Assembly (NCBI GenBank): GCA_038503035.1
Contig: JAVSML010000041.1
Coordinates: 730,378-794,377, forward strand
Direction of reading: 5' to 3'
From: Crocodylus rhombifer
Taxonomy: Eukaryota; Chordata; Crocodylia; Crocodylidae
DNA length: 64,000 nt
The notes under the pieces were generated by a model. It saw nothing but the letters and a program-made list of their open reading frames with translations, was not told the origin of the DNA and did not search any database. Position numbers and translations under genes: made by a program. Below are positions 27,081-42,000 of the stretch, in pieces; the first letter of the stretch is position 1; each line of letters opens with the position of its first letter.

Positions 27081-30000
27081 CTTCAGATACTACAATTCAG
27101 CATTTTACTGCAGAGCAGCCTAGAACTTGTTTCCACAGAATTTAGTAGTATTGCTGCAGAACTTGGTTCCCACTGTGTTATGGAGGATCTAAGACCTAGT
27201 TATGCCTATTTTAACTTTTGCAACCCTTCTTCCCAATCTTATTTCTTATGCATATAAAAAGAATTGTGTTCCAGTTATGAATACAAGTCTGGTGACGAGC
27301 TCTTTTCCTACAGACATGCAGATACAGCTTTACTCAATTTCTAGATTGTGTTATTTAAAATAACTTTTGGGAACCCTAATCTTATTATTTGATCTTCTCT
27401 TCCAAAAATGAAACAGGCATTTAGTCAAGAAGTCAAACAAAAATTGTTGTCATGTAATTAGTCATCCAGAAAGCACATTTTTCTGAAAGGTCTAATTTTA
27501 AATATTAGACATCTATGCTGGTACATAAGCTTAGATATACTTACTATTATCCTGGACTTTACTGGCGATTCCATTCAAAATCCCTTCATTTTCATTTCCC
27601 TCGTACAGAAATTCACTACAGTCTCCTTTAATTGCGGAACAAACAGATGAAGAATTTTCTGCCTTGGTTGCCTCGCAACTGTTCTGCAATTTAACTCCAG
27701 GCTCAGTAAAAGGGACAGAATGGGCATCTGATGTTGAGGGATTACAATCAAAAAATTTCTGAAGTTCAGAAGTTCCACTGGTCCTTGACGTTGACCTGGA
27801 AGAGCTATTAAGATGCTGTGTTGGTTTTACAGAAACACACTGCTTTGGGGCACTGGTCATCGGATTCACAAAGGGTTCACATTTGCTTTTCAAGTCACTT
27901 GGTTTGCCATTGTGAGAGTCGGTCAAAGATGGAGATTCTGGGTTTGTCAAAGTGGTATGGATACCATTCTGATCATTAAGATTTTTAATTTGTTCTTTAG
28001 ACAGAACCTCTGTGTGAAAGGCAGCTGGATCTTCTTTTGGCATTTTAACACTAGTATTAAGACTGGAAGGATGCGCTTCTGGTAGACTCTGTCTGCAGAT
28101 GCTGAAATGTACAATATGCAATATTATTAAGATAGTAAGATATCCAAAAAAATCAAACCAATGACTACATCAGCCATCTTAAGCTACCATATTTTCCTCC
28201 CCAAAAGAATCACACAATGCCCAAAACAGCTGCTGAAAATTGTAATGCACAGTACATGTAAGAAATATGCTAAGAACAATTTCTGCCAGATACAGACACA
28301 AGCGAAAGATCTGCACCTGACCCCGCAGGAACAGAACAAGCAGGCTCAGCTCCCTAGCTGCTGCTGCTACCCAGTTTTGTAGTTAGTACGGTCGGAAGGG
28401 ACCTGAGCAGATCATCAAGTCCGACCCCCTGCCATGGCAGGAAAGAGTATTGGGGTCAAACCACCCCAGCAAGGTGTTCATCTTGCCTCCTCTGAAAGAC
28501 CCCCAGGGTAGGAGCCAGCACCACTTCTCTTGGAAGCTGGTTCCAGATCCTAGCCGCCCTGACCGTGAAGTAGCGCCTCCTGATATCTAGCCTAAATCTA
28601 CCCTCTGCCAGCTTGTGACCGTTATTCCTGGTCACTCCTGGCAGTGCTTGGGGGAACAGGGACTCCCCCAAAGCCTGCTGGTCCCCTCTGACTAGTTTGT
28701 AACAGGCCACTAGATCCCCCTCAGCCTTCTCTTGTGGAGGCTGAACAGGTTCAGGTCCCGCAGCCTGTCCTCGTAGGGCCTGTCTTGCTGCCCCCTGATC
28801 ATGCAGGTGGCCCTCCTCTGGACCCTCTCCATGCTGCCCACAAGTGCAGCGCCCAGAACTGGACGCAGTACTCCAGCTGCGGCCTGACCAGTGTCGCATA
28901 GAGGTGGAGGATCACCTCTTTGGATCTGCTTGAGATGCATCTGTGGATGCATGACAAGGTGCAGCTGGCCTTCCTGACTGCATCCCCACACTGCTGACCC
29001 ATGTTCATCTTGGCATCAATGACGACTCCAAGATCCTTTTCTGCCTCTGCACTGATGACAAGTGAGTTCCTCAGTCTGTAGGTATGGTGCTGGTTCTTCC
29101 TCCCCAGGTGCATCACCTTGCACTTGTCAGTGTTGAATCCCATCCTATTCTCATCTGCCCACCCCTGTAACCTGTCTAGGTCCAATTGTAGCCTATTTCT
29201 TCCTTGTAGAGTGCTCACATCCCCTCACATCTTAGTGTCATCAGCAAATTTGAACAGGGTGCTTTTTACCACCTCGTCCAAATCACTGATGAAGATTTCG
29301 AATAGTGCAGACCCAAGGACCGAGCCCTGGGGGACCCCACTGCCCACATCTCTCCAGGTCAAGAATGACCCGTTCACCACCACGCTCTGGGTGCGGCCCT
29401 CCAGCCAGCGGCGACCAAATTGACTGCGTAGGTGTTGACACCGCAGTCCCCCAGTTTTTAATAAGAACAGGGTGAGAGACAGTGTTGAAGGCCTTCCGAA
29501 AGTACAGAAAGACTATGTCCACTGCTACCCCTGCAGCTAAGGATTTGGTGACCTGGTCATAGAAGGCCACCAGGTTGGTCTGACAGGACCTGTCTCTAAC
29601 GAACCCTTGTTCATTGCCCCTAAGCATAATCTCCCCTGCTGGCCCCTCATGGATATGCGCCAGAATAATTCTCTCAAAAAGCTTATCCAGGATTGAGGTA
29701 AGACTAACTGGCCTATAGTTCCCCAGGTCCTTCTTCCTCCCTTTTTTGAAGATGGAAACCACATTGGCCCTCTTCCAGTCCTCTGGCACCACACCAGAGC
29801 ACCACGAGTGCTTGTACAGCCGTGCCGGGGTCCCGCAATGACCTCTGCTAATTCCCTCAGCACTCTGGGGTGGAGATCGTCCGGACCAGCTGAATTAAAT
29901 ACGTCCAGTCCCTCCAGAAGTTCCCTGACTAGATCCTCCCGGACCCTTGGCCTAGGTGTGCCTCCCCTGGGGTCTAAGGCGGGCCCAGTGGGAAGGTGGC

Positions 30001-33000
30001 TGTTCTGGTCCCTGCTCAGGAAAATGGAGGCAAAGAAGTTGTTATTTATGTTAGCTTTGTCGTTTGGTGTGACGACCAAATTTCCTAGTGTGTCTTGCAG
30101 GGGCCCCACATTACCCGGAACCTTCTTTTTGCCCTCTATGTATTTAAAAAAGGACTTCCTGTTGTCCTTGATCCGGGTAGCTAGTCCCAGTCCCATCTCT
30201 GCCTTCCTGACTGCCCCCCTGCATCTCCAAGCAACCGCAGTATAGTCCTCCCTGGTGACGGCCCCTCCCTGCCATTGGGTGTATGCCTCCCTTTAGCTAG
30301 GAGACATTCCTGGATGCTTATTACAAGGAAAGATCTTTTTCTCCTCATTCTGCCTTTCAAAAACAAGGTGTGTATTATAATCCAAGGTATGGTCTAAGTG
30401 AGAAAATATGGTATCCTTTGCAACCAGGGTTAAGGGCTGAAGAGAAACTTAAAATCACGGATTTTAGTAGATCAAAACAAACAAACATGCCCCTGAGAAT
30501 TCAAAAGTTGCAGGTAAGACACAGCTTTAAACACACAAACAAGGAAGGTAACTGTGGGCACAACAGTCAAGTTCTCTCTCACACTGTTGCAGTGTGAAGG
30601 AGCTGCATACACAGAGGAACCAACCAAATCCAGCATATGCTTTAGCAGTTATTGAGCTCAATGAATAGTACAGGTATATTGTGTTAAACGACTAAATGGT
30701 ACTGCAGGATCAAGTTTATAAAGGAGAGTGTGTGCTCCAGACAAAATGTGCTAACTGAGCAGAATGTAAGACTACCAGTACCATAAACTTAGCTTGATTT
30801 TCAGATTTTAACCCTCCATCTCTGTTCTCATGCTAGATATCAACAGAACTAAACAGAAAGCTTCTTGAGCAAGTTGCAGATGACAAAAAACAGGGAAGGG
30901 TTGTGAGTACATTTGAGGACTAGAGCACAGAAGGATCTCAACAGATTGGAAAGCTGGGCTGAAGCTAACCAGGTGAAGTTCAGTGCTGACAAATGCAAGT
31001 TGCTGCTCCTTGGGAAGAATAATTAAAAATACAAACAAAATGGGTGACAACTTGCTGGATGGCAGCATTATGGATATGGGTGACTGGTACCTCCTGATCC
31101 TGGGGACCAACTGCTGACCATGGGAGAGGGCTAGTTCCCTCACCAGCCAATCACAAACCGGAAGTGCCGCTGGCACTTCTCTCAACACCACCACATTCTC
31201 AGGAGGAACACCAACCATTGCCCCCCCACTCCCCAGCCAGCAAATGCTAATCTTGGGGGTGGGGGGGCATATGCCCCCTCCCCCCCAAATGCATTGCCTA
31301 TGACTATGGAGAAGGATCTAGGAGTCTTGGCAAATCAGATTCAATAGTGTCTGCAGCTGCATCACATTACACAGAAGACAAATGTAGTTTTCGGGTGCAT
31401 CAACAGAAGCATTAGGTACAAGACATGAGAGGTGATAATGCCTCTCCACTCATCACTGGTTAGACCTCATCTTGAATACTATGTGCAGTTTTGGGTTCCA
31501 CATTTTCTAAAAGGACACAGAAAAGTTGAGAGAGGATCCAGAAGCAGGTGACATGAACGATAGATCTTGGAAGGAGAGGCCGAAGGAGCCAAGACTGGTC
31601 AGCTTGTGGAAAAGGCACTTAAGAGAGGTCATGATAGTATTCTTCAAATACTTGAAAGGGCTGCCGTAATAAAACAGAAAGAGAGAAAAAAAAAAAAAGA
31701 GGGAAACCACCTTTTCTCTCATGCTGCAAAAAAACAGGGCATGGACCAGTGGCTTGAAGTTGCAGGAAATAGGTTTAGATTGGGTGTCAGGAAAAGCTTC
31801 TTCACTGTTAGAACAATTAGGCAGTGGAACAGATTGCCATGGGAAATTGTGGACTCATCACTGAAGGTGTTCAGTAAGAGGTTGGACAGGAATTGGTCAG
31901 GGATCATCTGGGTACAGTGATTCCTATTCCTATTATGGATATTTCTTATGCTTCTGGGCTTCTTCAAGCCACATGGGCTTGAAGAGAATCCCCACCATCC
32001 TGCTGCTACACCCATCAGGGGTTTTTAAAGCCTTCCTCAGAGGCATTGGGTGTTGGCTGCAGCCAAGACTCAACAAACTCAGTGGGGTGTGCCAATTCTC
32101 CTGCTGAGACTTAAATCTGGAGGTTTCTGAATAGAAGGTTTTGCCCCTTCACTCAGGGTCAGACTGATCGCCACACCTGAGGTCAGGAAGCAATTTTATC
32201 CTATGGTCAGATTGGGTTTTTATGTTCCTCTGTAGCAGGGGCTTGGCCCTCTTCCTTGCATCTCTCCAGCATATACCAACAACCTTTACAGTAGCAGGAC
32301 ATTGGTTGCCGTGATTCTCCTTCAGCCATGGCAGATTAGGGTGTTATTCATAGATGGTAAGGCCAGAAGGGATCTTGGAAGATCATCTGGTCCAGCCCCC
32401 TGCACCAAGCAGGAAAGATAACTGCAGGTCAGGTGACCCCAGCAAGGTGACTGTCTAGTCTCCTCTTGAAGATTTCTAGGGTAGGTGATTGCACCACATC
32501 TGGAAGGAGCTTATTCCACAGTCTGGACACCCTGACTGTGAAGAAGCTTTTCCTAATTTTGAACCTGAATACATCTTCCAAGAGTTTGTGGCCTTTACTC
32601 CTAGTTTTCCCCTTAGGTGCCCTAGTGAACAGTTCCTCACCAAGTCCTTCATGTACTCCCCTAATGTAGCGGTAAGCTGCTACTAGGTCCCCTCTCAGCC
32701 TTCAGCCTGAAAAAAGAAGAGTCCCAGATCCCTCAGGCTTTCCTCATATGGCTTGCCATATAAGACTCTCATCATACGGATGGCTCTTCTCTGGACTCTC
32801 TCAAACTTATCTACATCCTTGTTAAAGTGTGGTTCCCAAAACTGAATGCAGTACTCCAGCTGTGGTCTCACCAGTGTTGAGTACAGTGGAAGAATCGCTT
32901 GCTTGGTTTTGCTGGAGATGCATTGATTGATGCATGCCACAGTATTTTTTGCCCTACTGGCTACAGTATCTCACTGCTGGCCCATATTCACACTGTGGTC

Positions 33001-36000
33001 TATTATTACCCCCAGACCCCTTTCATTTGTGGTGCTAGTCAGTTTGGTGTTGCCAAGCCTGTAGGTGTGCTGGGGGGGTGCTTGTCCCAAGGGTGGAGCA
33101 CTTCACATTTCTTGACATTGGGAGGATCAGAACCTGATGAAGTTCAATGTGCTAACCTGTCTATGTCTGCCTGTATCTGTAGCCAAACTTCAAACATGAC
33201 CACGCTTCCCCCGTAAGTTCATGTCCATGAACTTAGCCAGTAAGCTCTTCTGCCCAACATCAACATCTTTATTAATAATTTGGATGTGATGTCAGGGTTG
33301 ACTGTAGTTTGGCTCAGAAGTTACACAAATAGATTTGTATAGGATGGCTTGGATAGCAAGAATCCCGCTTCAGGCAGGGTGCTGGACTAGATGACCTCTG
33401 GAGGTCCCTTTCAGCCCTACTTCTCTATGATTCTGTACACAGCTAATAATATCCAAATCACTTTCACGTGCCTATGTTGGCTCTTCGTAGCTATCAGGAA
33501 TAAGATATGGTTTTAAAATCAGAAAAAAAGTAGATTATGACCAAATACACTCAGAGAAAAAGTAGTCCAATTAAGACAATTCAAGTTTACTACAATCTGA
33601 ATGTAGCTATCAACCTTCTGTGGCACAAGCAGCCCAGAACACCTGTATGAAGCCTGTTCTGCTGCATTACAAAGAGTCTTGTGGTTCAAGGCCCAGCCTC
33701 AGTCAGAAAATCAGAACTCTGTTTCAGGCTCTACATAGGCTTCCTATGTGAAATTGGGTAATTCAAGCCCTTTCCTATAACTTAATTCCCTTATTCATTA
33801 CAAGAAATGAAAAGAGATGCTCTGATCAAAATTTTAAAAAACAAAACAAACCCTTTCATATAATGGTGGACTATAGAAGGTGTTGTCAAACTATGGTTTA
33901 TTAAAGCCAGTCTTGTCTTTACAAACATTTAAATGCCAAAGAGCTGTAACAGTTGTTCCACCAGAGATTAAAAAAAATACTTACATCCACAATCTCTTAT
34001 TTAAAGTGCCCTTGCCTTTCTTATAGCTTGAAAATTTTGAAAGTCAAGGGCCTCCCTGCCACCAAACTTCCCCATACCCGGGACTACCAAACCCTCACTC
34101 CATAGCATACTTTTCTCTACAGAAGACACTTTGAACCCCTGAAAAAGGATTCTAACCACATACTGAAATCTAAAAAAGGTTTTAAACCCTCAGAACATAT
34201 GCAAACATCTTTTTTTTTCCATCTTAAAAAAAAAAAAAATGCATGGAAACATGAAGAGAATTATGATATCCCCCCCAGCCCAAGCCAGGATTACACCCAG
34301 TCAAAAGAACAAGGCAAGAATATAACCCAAAGTAACTGTATATTCATGCCAATTAACAATATAGTAATATATTTTCCTTATCCACAGAGAATGCAAAAAA
34401 ATTACCATAATTTCTAAAGTCTGCCCCCACCCCCGCCATCTCTCCAATAACTTCCAGTCAACAGCAGACAAGTATTACACTCCATAAACAACAGAATAGA
34501 ATAATTGATCACCACTTGCTTACCCTGGAGGAGTTTCTGCACCAAGGTTGGGAGGCGAGTTAGCTGGCTGAGACATGCCTTGGTGCCTCAGGCCTTTACT
34601 GACAGGAGTTGCAGGTGTACATCCCAGCAGTACTTCACCAAACACTGTTGGTACCGACTGCACATGGCCCTGACCAGGAGATCCCTAGAAAGGATCAACA
34701 GACACAAACATTTGGTTGCAGCAGGAAAAAAAAAGTTTCCTAAACTCTCCCATGACAACTTAAAGCTATCCAATATATATATATACATTGATTTTTCATA
34801 ACTGCAACAGGCTCCAGTCAGCTATTCTTGCCATTCATGAGGGAAATAGAAAAACCTCAAAACAAGTATCAGTTTCCCCAGAATGTGAAAATTTGGTTTC
34901 AGAATCCTGAGCAGATTTCAGGAAAGGAAACGTTAGAAGGAACGTGGAAAGGAGATTAGAAAAATATTGTGATCTTAGTTAACTGCGGCCTACAAACCAT
35001 AACAGACTGATCCCTTGAAAAACATGGGCTATGAAGGTCAAAAACAAGATTTAGAACTTATCTGGAAATCTAAATTTGTGCAGGAAATCCCCTGGAAAGT
35101 AGATCCAGTAGCAGTAGGTTATTTTACCTGTTTATATAAGAGAACTTCCATATCAATCTAAACATGGAACTGCCTGTAGTATAAAACCCCATAGTAGCCT
35201 AGACATAGTTATCTGTACCTAGTTATGAAGGCAGCAGCTTTATAGCTACTATTGGTTCAAAACACAGACTCTTGCCTGTTTATTAGAGGAGGCTGGACAG
35301 ATATTTGGCTGGGGTGATACAATCCCAGCCCCTGTTCCTGCCTGGGGCAGGGGAATCAGACCCAGTGATCTGTTTAGGTCCCTTCCAACCCTCAGTACTA
35401 TGATACTATGATCAAAACCTTCCAAGGACACTGATATTTTTCATTAGTTCCCTGCGGAATAATGGGTCAAATCCAGTGTCCGTATCCGTGCTTCAATGCA
35501 TTTCACTAGGACTAACCAAATTATTGCTTTATGCTTAAGAACCTAGTCTGTCAAGACTGATATATAGTCTGACAAGATATGATACTAAACTAAAACAAAG
35601 GACCTGTTGAACTTCAAAATTTAAGCAAATGTTCACAGAAGATGGCCTCCAAATCTTAAAGCCAAAAAACAAACAAACAAACCCACCACAAGGGCTGAAA
35701 GTGCTTAGACCTGCTCTCCAAAAACAAGAACAAGCAAAAAATCCTGTTCTTTGACTTATTCATCTACATTCTCACTAACATCGCATTTAAAACACACTTG
35801 TTTCAGGTTTCCCTGACTAGATGGGAAAAAAAAGTTGGTTTGCCATACCTAAGCATCTCCTCAAAACATTTACAAAATACCTCCAGAGGGGTCTGAACAG
35901 CTGATATATTCCTCTATGTCCTACATTTAAAGATATTTCTATCATGATCTATTATACTTTTATGACTTATCCATGTCAAAAAGTGTAAATCAGAACAAAT

Positions 36001-39000
36001 TAGCTTACACTAAATCTCTCTATGGACAGTCATATGCCACATTAAGACAATTTTTGTGCAGATTAACCACTCAAAATGTACCTTTACCGCAAAATAAAGG
36101 CTATCCACAGGGAGAAAGCACAAAAGCAGTTACTCCAGGCTAATTCCCCTCTGACAAGCCATTAAAATTTTCTAATGTGACACTTAATCATTAGAGTTAA
36201 ATAGTTGTCCTAGTGCAGGACTCATGAACAGAAGTACTATGTTAAGGCAATAGCTATCACATCATCTTCCTTATTTCTTAACAAAAAAGAAAATCGCTCA
36301 GGTCCAAGATCCTTATATTAATTACATAGACTATTAGAAATGCTGTTCTCTAACTAAGCCATTTGCTCCACTTTGAATTCCATATTTAAGTCACCCAGAA
36401 GAACTTCCTTTGACTTCTACTAAACAGCTTTCCTGAATTGAAGCCACAGACACTGACTCTGAAATGGAAATATTAGGATTGCTACCAGATTCTGTTTACA
36501 GGGAAGAAACAACATACAGTATTTATGGAAGACCAATGCTACTGTCTGGTAGCATTAGTCCCCAAGGCAAGTAGGTAGTCACTGTTACAGGACAATTATT
36601 TTATTCCCCTTCTTCCTAGATTTCTTTTTAGCTATATAAACCTACTCTTCCTTAAAATCTCTCTAAACAAGTAGTTAACAAGGGAAAAGTATACCCTGGA
36701 AGCAAAAAAAACCCTGTGATCACCTATGACTGTAGCTTCTTTTATGACAAAGCGATCTCAACCAAGCTGAATTACTCTTTTTCCACTTACTGAATGAATT
36801 AAAGAAAGACTGCTACTCCCATGGTTAAACTAGCACTGAATAAATAACCAGAGGGAAAAAAAACTATATTCTGTATAACCAACTGTGTTACCTAACGCTC
36901 CTTAACGTTTAAATGACAGTGTTCTATTGTTTTGTTTTGTTTTTTAAAAGGACAGAATTACCTTAAGACAAGATTTTGTTTGTTTGGCACCAATACTTCC
37001 TTTTTTCTCAGATGATTTTCTTTTCAGACCCCTATTTCTTTTGGATTTATCTGAAACAGAAAGCAATGGAGTTATAGCCTTGTTTTCCATACTGAAATAT
37101 TATATATAGTTAGAGGCTAATAGAAGAGATCTTACCACACTTCCCATCATCTCCATGTATAATTTCAACATGAATCAGTTCTGGATCAAGTGTTTTTAAA
37201 GCTGGCATCTTAAAGAAAGAATGGAGTAATGTATTTATAAAACAAATTTAATATACAGAAAAATGCTTTTCAAAAACTTCTAAGAGATGTTCCAGATCCA
37301 AATGCCTACAGTCTCCGCAACTTAGGAGAAACAGAAGCATTTTGAAATTTAGGGGAAAAAATACTGTAATACTCCAATTATGGAGGAATCCATATTTTTT
37401 AACCTTTCAGGTTCAAAATACCTAACTTTATAGAACTGCAAGTCAAAGTTTCAGAGATGACTAAAGCCTGCTTCCCTTCAAGTTTGATAATGTGAGATTT
37501 TAGAAGGCATCCTCAGAAACAACCAGCTGCCTGATCTGTACAAGTAGTAGAGATTCTAAAATAATGGGTCTGACATACTTTTTTTAATCTAGAAAGGACA
37601 TTTCAATACTCTGCTCCTCCACTTGTGCCATAAATCATTTGCTACCAACATAAAGTATTCTGTATCAGTTGGAATGAAGTGTTAGATCTATCATTCCAGC
37701 TGGGCAGATATGCAAGAACAAACTACTGCTAGGTACAAGGTGGGTTCCGTTCCTTCCCCACCACCTCCACCACTCCACCCTTTGCTACCCACATTGGATC
37801 AATTGCTGCTTTACCTCCTCACAGTTGACTTCCAGGGTTCTTTTAGTCGGATTGCCATTTACAACTGTTGCTGTGAACCACTGAGTAGATGGTTTCAAGC
37901 TATAGATTCTTATTTTTGAACCAATTATGTTCTTGCCACCTTAAGAAAAAAAAGGAAGGGGTTCAGAGAAAGTGAGAACATGGGACGTGCTCTATGGCAG
38001 CAGTGTCAAAGACATGGTTACAGGGTGGATCCAGCCTACAGAGCCTTTCCATACAGTCCATGGGCTACCAAAAGTTGGGGGGCCAGGGAGGGGCCTGCTG
38101 CAGATTTTGGGGCCACCAGTCCCAGATGGACATGGCAAGCGGTGGCAGCCCCATCCACCCTGTACCTGCTGGACCCCACTGCCACCTACCCAGACTCCTT
38201 GCCACCACCTCCACAGATCCAGCCTGGGAGCAGCCCCCATGTCTGGTTCTGGCTAGGGGGCTAGTTTGACCTGCCCCTCCACTCTATGGTAATTTGTTAT
38301 TTTCCCATGTATCCATGCTGCCTAGCCAGCAAGACTGTATACGAGAAATCAAGTGAGCAGCACTTGAAAATAGTGAGCAAAGTAACATGATGAAACTTTC
38401 ACATATCCACTATGATACCAGCCAAGAAGGTACTGCCATAGCTCTAAGAAGGGAGTTAGACAACAATACCTCTGCATTCTGAGTACTGCCCACTTGCTGG
38501 AACAGTCCCCTGGGGTTCTCAGGCTGCCACCACTTACATCAGGGGCCAAGGTGACTGAGAATTTCAGAGTCACAAAAATGGACACCAATCAACAGACCTA
38601 GAAATGGATCCCTGCATGTTATATTTGTGGGGTTTTCCTGTTTTCAAGGACTCTCATGTCACTTAACTTCACTGTATCACTTCTTATCCAGAAGTTGCAC
38701 ATTTATCTATACAAAATAGGACTTGTAGGAACCAGTATTGAAGACTGCTGGAAGAACCTTTAACCAACTTTTAACTCTACCAAAAACGGGTCTCCAAAGC
38801 TTTTCTACTTAGTTATGGAATTGTGTAGAAAAAGGGTTTAAAAGTAGCGTGCATTTGAAGTCAGGCACATAAATAGATAAGGAGCTTAATTTTTAGATGT
38901 ACTGTACCGAGCAAACAAGAAGCTCTCATTGAATTCAACAGATATTGCTCAGCTACTTCTACGAGAAAAAAAAAAAAGTGAGGCTATATTTGGTCCCTAT

Positions 39001-42000
39001 ATTTAAGGGCTGCAGGGCAGGGGGAGGGGGAGTCCTGGTCTAGTCTCTATATTATTGCATATTTTAGTGTTTCACTTGAATTGTGTCAGTTCCCCAGCAA
39101 TCTAAAACAAACAAAAACAAAACAAAATGAAACTAAACCCCACTGTTTTGGGAATGGGCAGCAGAACAGACAATCATTCAAGGAAGTGTAGGGAAGAAAA
39201 ATCAAAAAGGGAATTTTCTATCTCATGACAATATTACTGTGGATATCAGCAATGAAGAGTAACTCCCAGTATCTTTCCACCAGAGGGTGGTCTTGTACCT
39301 TGCAACAAATGGCTTTCATCTTGGCATTTCGTTTTGAAAGCCTGAATTTCTTCATTAATATTCTGGTCCTCCGTAAGAGGAAGCTTTGAACTGTCCACAT
39401 CCTATTAAAGATGAAAGTATTTTGTCAAAGAGTTGTTCTTTAGAGCATGAAATGTTTGACACACTTACTTTTCAGGCAAAAGCACCCTCAGTCTCCAAAG
39501 ACTGGCAACAATGTACATGAAACTTGATGGATATTACTCCCTACTTGGATACATCTGCTTCATACATTTCTGCTCTAAATACAATGACTTCTCCTATGAC
39601 TAACACTTTTGACCATTAAAAAAAAAAAAAACCTCAAGAACTACTCTAACATTATTCTATAAATAATCCCCATTTCGCCTTTTTTGTTTCAGTCTCTTTC
39701 CTTATCAAAAGATTATAGAGAGTTTAATTGATCCACCAATTTTCCCCTTGTTCATTTTTGTAATGTGTATGGTTCTAAAACTATAACAAACTTGCAAGAG
39801 CTCGTATATGAACATTTGTGAAAGACAGTTTTTCCAGAGAGAACCAGGATCCCTAGTGATAAAAGGAAAAATCAGAAATTTTCTGATTTAAAATAAACAA
39901 ACAAACAAACCCCAAATCCACATTTTTTCACGATTAAAATGAAATACCACTTATACAGATATAAGTGGCATTTCATTTTAAAAATCACAGAAAAATGTGG
40001 ATGGGGGGGGGGTTAAATCAGACTATTTCTGATTTTTTCTTCTTCAGAGAGACCCAGGATCCTTGTTTATCACCTCAAATCTCACCTGAACTAATACCAG
40101 TAAATTGCAGGTGAAGCACAGAGGGCAAAGGGCCTTTCTTTATAAAAAAAAATGGGGTTACAGTTTTGTTTCACTACTGTATAACTCAGTGGTTCATGGG
40201 AGATAGTTTAAGATCAACTTGGCTCTGAAAGCCTCTGGCTTTGGAAATGAAGAATCTTCTTACAACGTGTACTTATTTATTAGACAAGGCCCTTCTCCCT
40301 GTACTATTTTAAGACTACTTCATTCTCAGCTTCAATCAGGATACTAATGCCACAACAGGATAAACTACAGGGTATATTTCCCAAACATCTATGTAAAAAT
40401 CCCATGGGAACCTTTGCTAGAGAGTAGTGTAAAAACATGGGACTAACAACTAACTCTGTTACATTCTATTCTTCACCCCTTCCTATCCTGAACTATTGTG
40501 AATAATTTCTGTTTAATAGTAGGAATCACCATCTATCCTCCACTCCATATTTGCACTACTCCTTTCTTGCTAATCTGGTGGTGATTATTTCCATAAATCA
40601 GAGGACCAATGGTTCTCCATTTTACCAGCATAAATGCAGTTCACCAGCCAGGGAACCAGGAGACTTATAAATTATATTCATACCAAGCATTAGAAAATGC
40701 TTGTGTACTGAGCAATCATCTGCAGGTTTTTTAATAGATATTTTTATAAGATACCCAAGCACCATACTAGAAAGCAATTTTTCAAAACTACAGCAATGTG
40801 GACCTGCTTCAAGGTTTTACTCATATAAGGCTTCAGCAGTGAATACACTAGACAAATAAAGCTTCATTTTTCCCTAAACCTCTATGAGCTATTCCAAAAT
40901 AAGGTTACCTGAAACAGATCTTTAGAAAGAAACATGCATTTCTCTTCTCCAAGAAAGCGTACAGAAACTGTGGATCCCAAACCAGCTTTGTCCAATAAGG
41001 ATTCATAAATCTAGAAAACAAGAGAAGCTTGTTTAGTTTTCTTCCCTGCTTCTTCACCCTTTTCTCCTTTATTTAAAATTCAGGCTAAAATACTTGTCAA
41101 ATTCATGAACTATCATGACACTTTTACTTGTTTGACTATCAACTTTACTGACATTAGCACATCTCAGAAAGCCTTTTTGAAATTTAATACCACTAGTTGA
41201 GAAGTTATTAATACATTCAAAAAGTTAAATAATTCAAGTTGAGGTGACAGTTCTTGCTAGTCTTGTTTTAAAATAACTATACACCAAGTATTTCATAAAT
41301 AGTTCATGTTCAAAGATTTTCACAGATATTGGCCAAAAGCATTTTCTCTACAGTCATATCACCAAAGAAGGCCACCATCTCATTACATTTATTAAAGAGC
41401 CGACACTGCCTTTACACTACAATGACAGAACTGTAATTCAAGGACACTAGTACTAGACAGATGGCAGGTGCATGGCACCCTGCTAACTTGTCCAGGGAGG
41501 CATAAGCCTCCCGCTAGCACTAGAATGAGACAATTTCTCATAACTTGCAGCTTATAATGGACTAATAACTTAAGTTTGTATTTAATTTTCCAAGGAAGTA
41601 CATTTAAGGACACATACAAAAAAGGCATGCTGTGAATTCTCTTGTCAAAAATTTGGGTATGCACAGACATATGCAGAAGTAAGTTATGAGTCCTAGGTGT
41701 TTTCAAATTAAGATATTAAAAAGATGCAGACAATACCTTTACACCACCACAATCAGCCTTTCTACTTATACTGGTGTAGAGAGGACATAACACATACCAC
41801 TATGAAGTAGAGCAGCGGGGGAACCAACTTTTTTGGCTGACATGCCACAGATTAAGCACATCCCCCTCCCCTGCCCGATCCATCACTGCTCTCTGCTTCC
41901 TGCCCCATGCTCTGCCTGATCTGTTGCTCTGTTTTCTGCTCCCTGCCCCCTCCATGATCTGCTGCATGCCATACACACAAGGCTGCCTGTGCTACTTTGG

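Larger units (their letters stand above)
15178..27544 (-). other. Introns 10-18 of KDM3A, mostly unique sequence
   Basis: Outside the exons, the two palindromic MITEs, CA repeats and small repeat debris listed separately, this stretch shows no RNA gene or nested coding region that I can support. AT-rich with many homopolymers. Confidence 0.6.
30800..33432 (+). mobile_element. CR1 LINE 3' half carrying two nested insertions
   Basis: RT remnants ([20 protein letters not shown]) and 3' UTR, ending at GGACTAGATGACCTCTGGAG near 33,390. Interrupted at about 31,071-31,302 by a SINE-like insert and at about 32,343-33,265 by a reverse CR1. The two halves of the host element line up with the intact copy at 1.7-3.6 kb. 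Confidence 0.75.

Noticed and set aside
26936..27257. Open frame containing a His-Thr repeat
   Set aside because: The repeat is the (CA)n microsatellite read in frame; no other coding signal.
28456..30196. Long minus-strand frames in KDM3A intron 9 as nested genes
   Set aside because: They are CR1 reverse transcriptase fragments.
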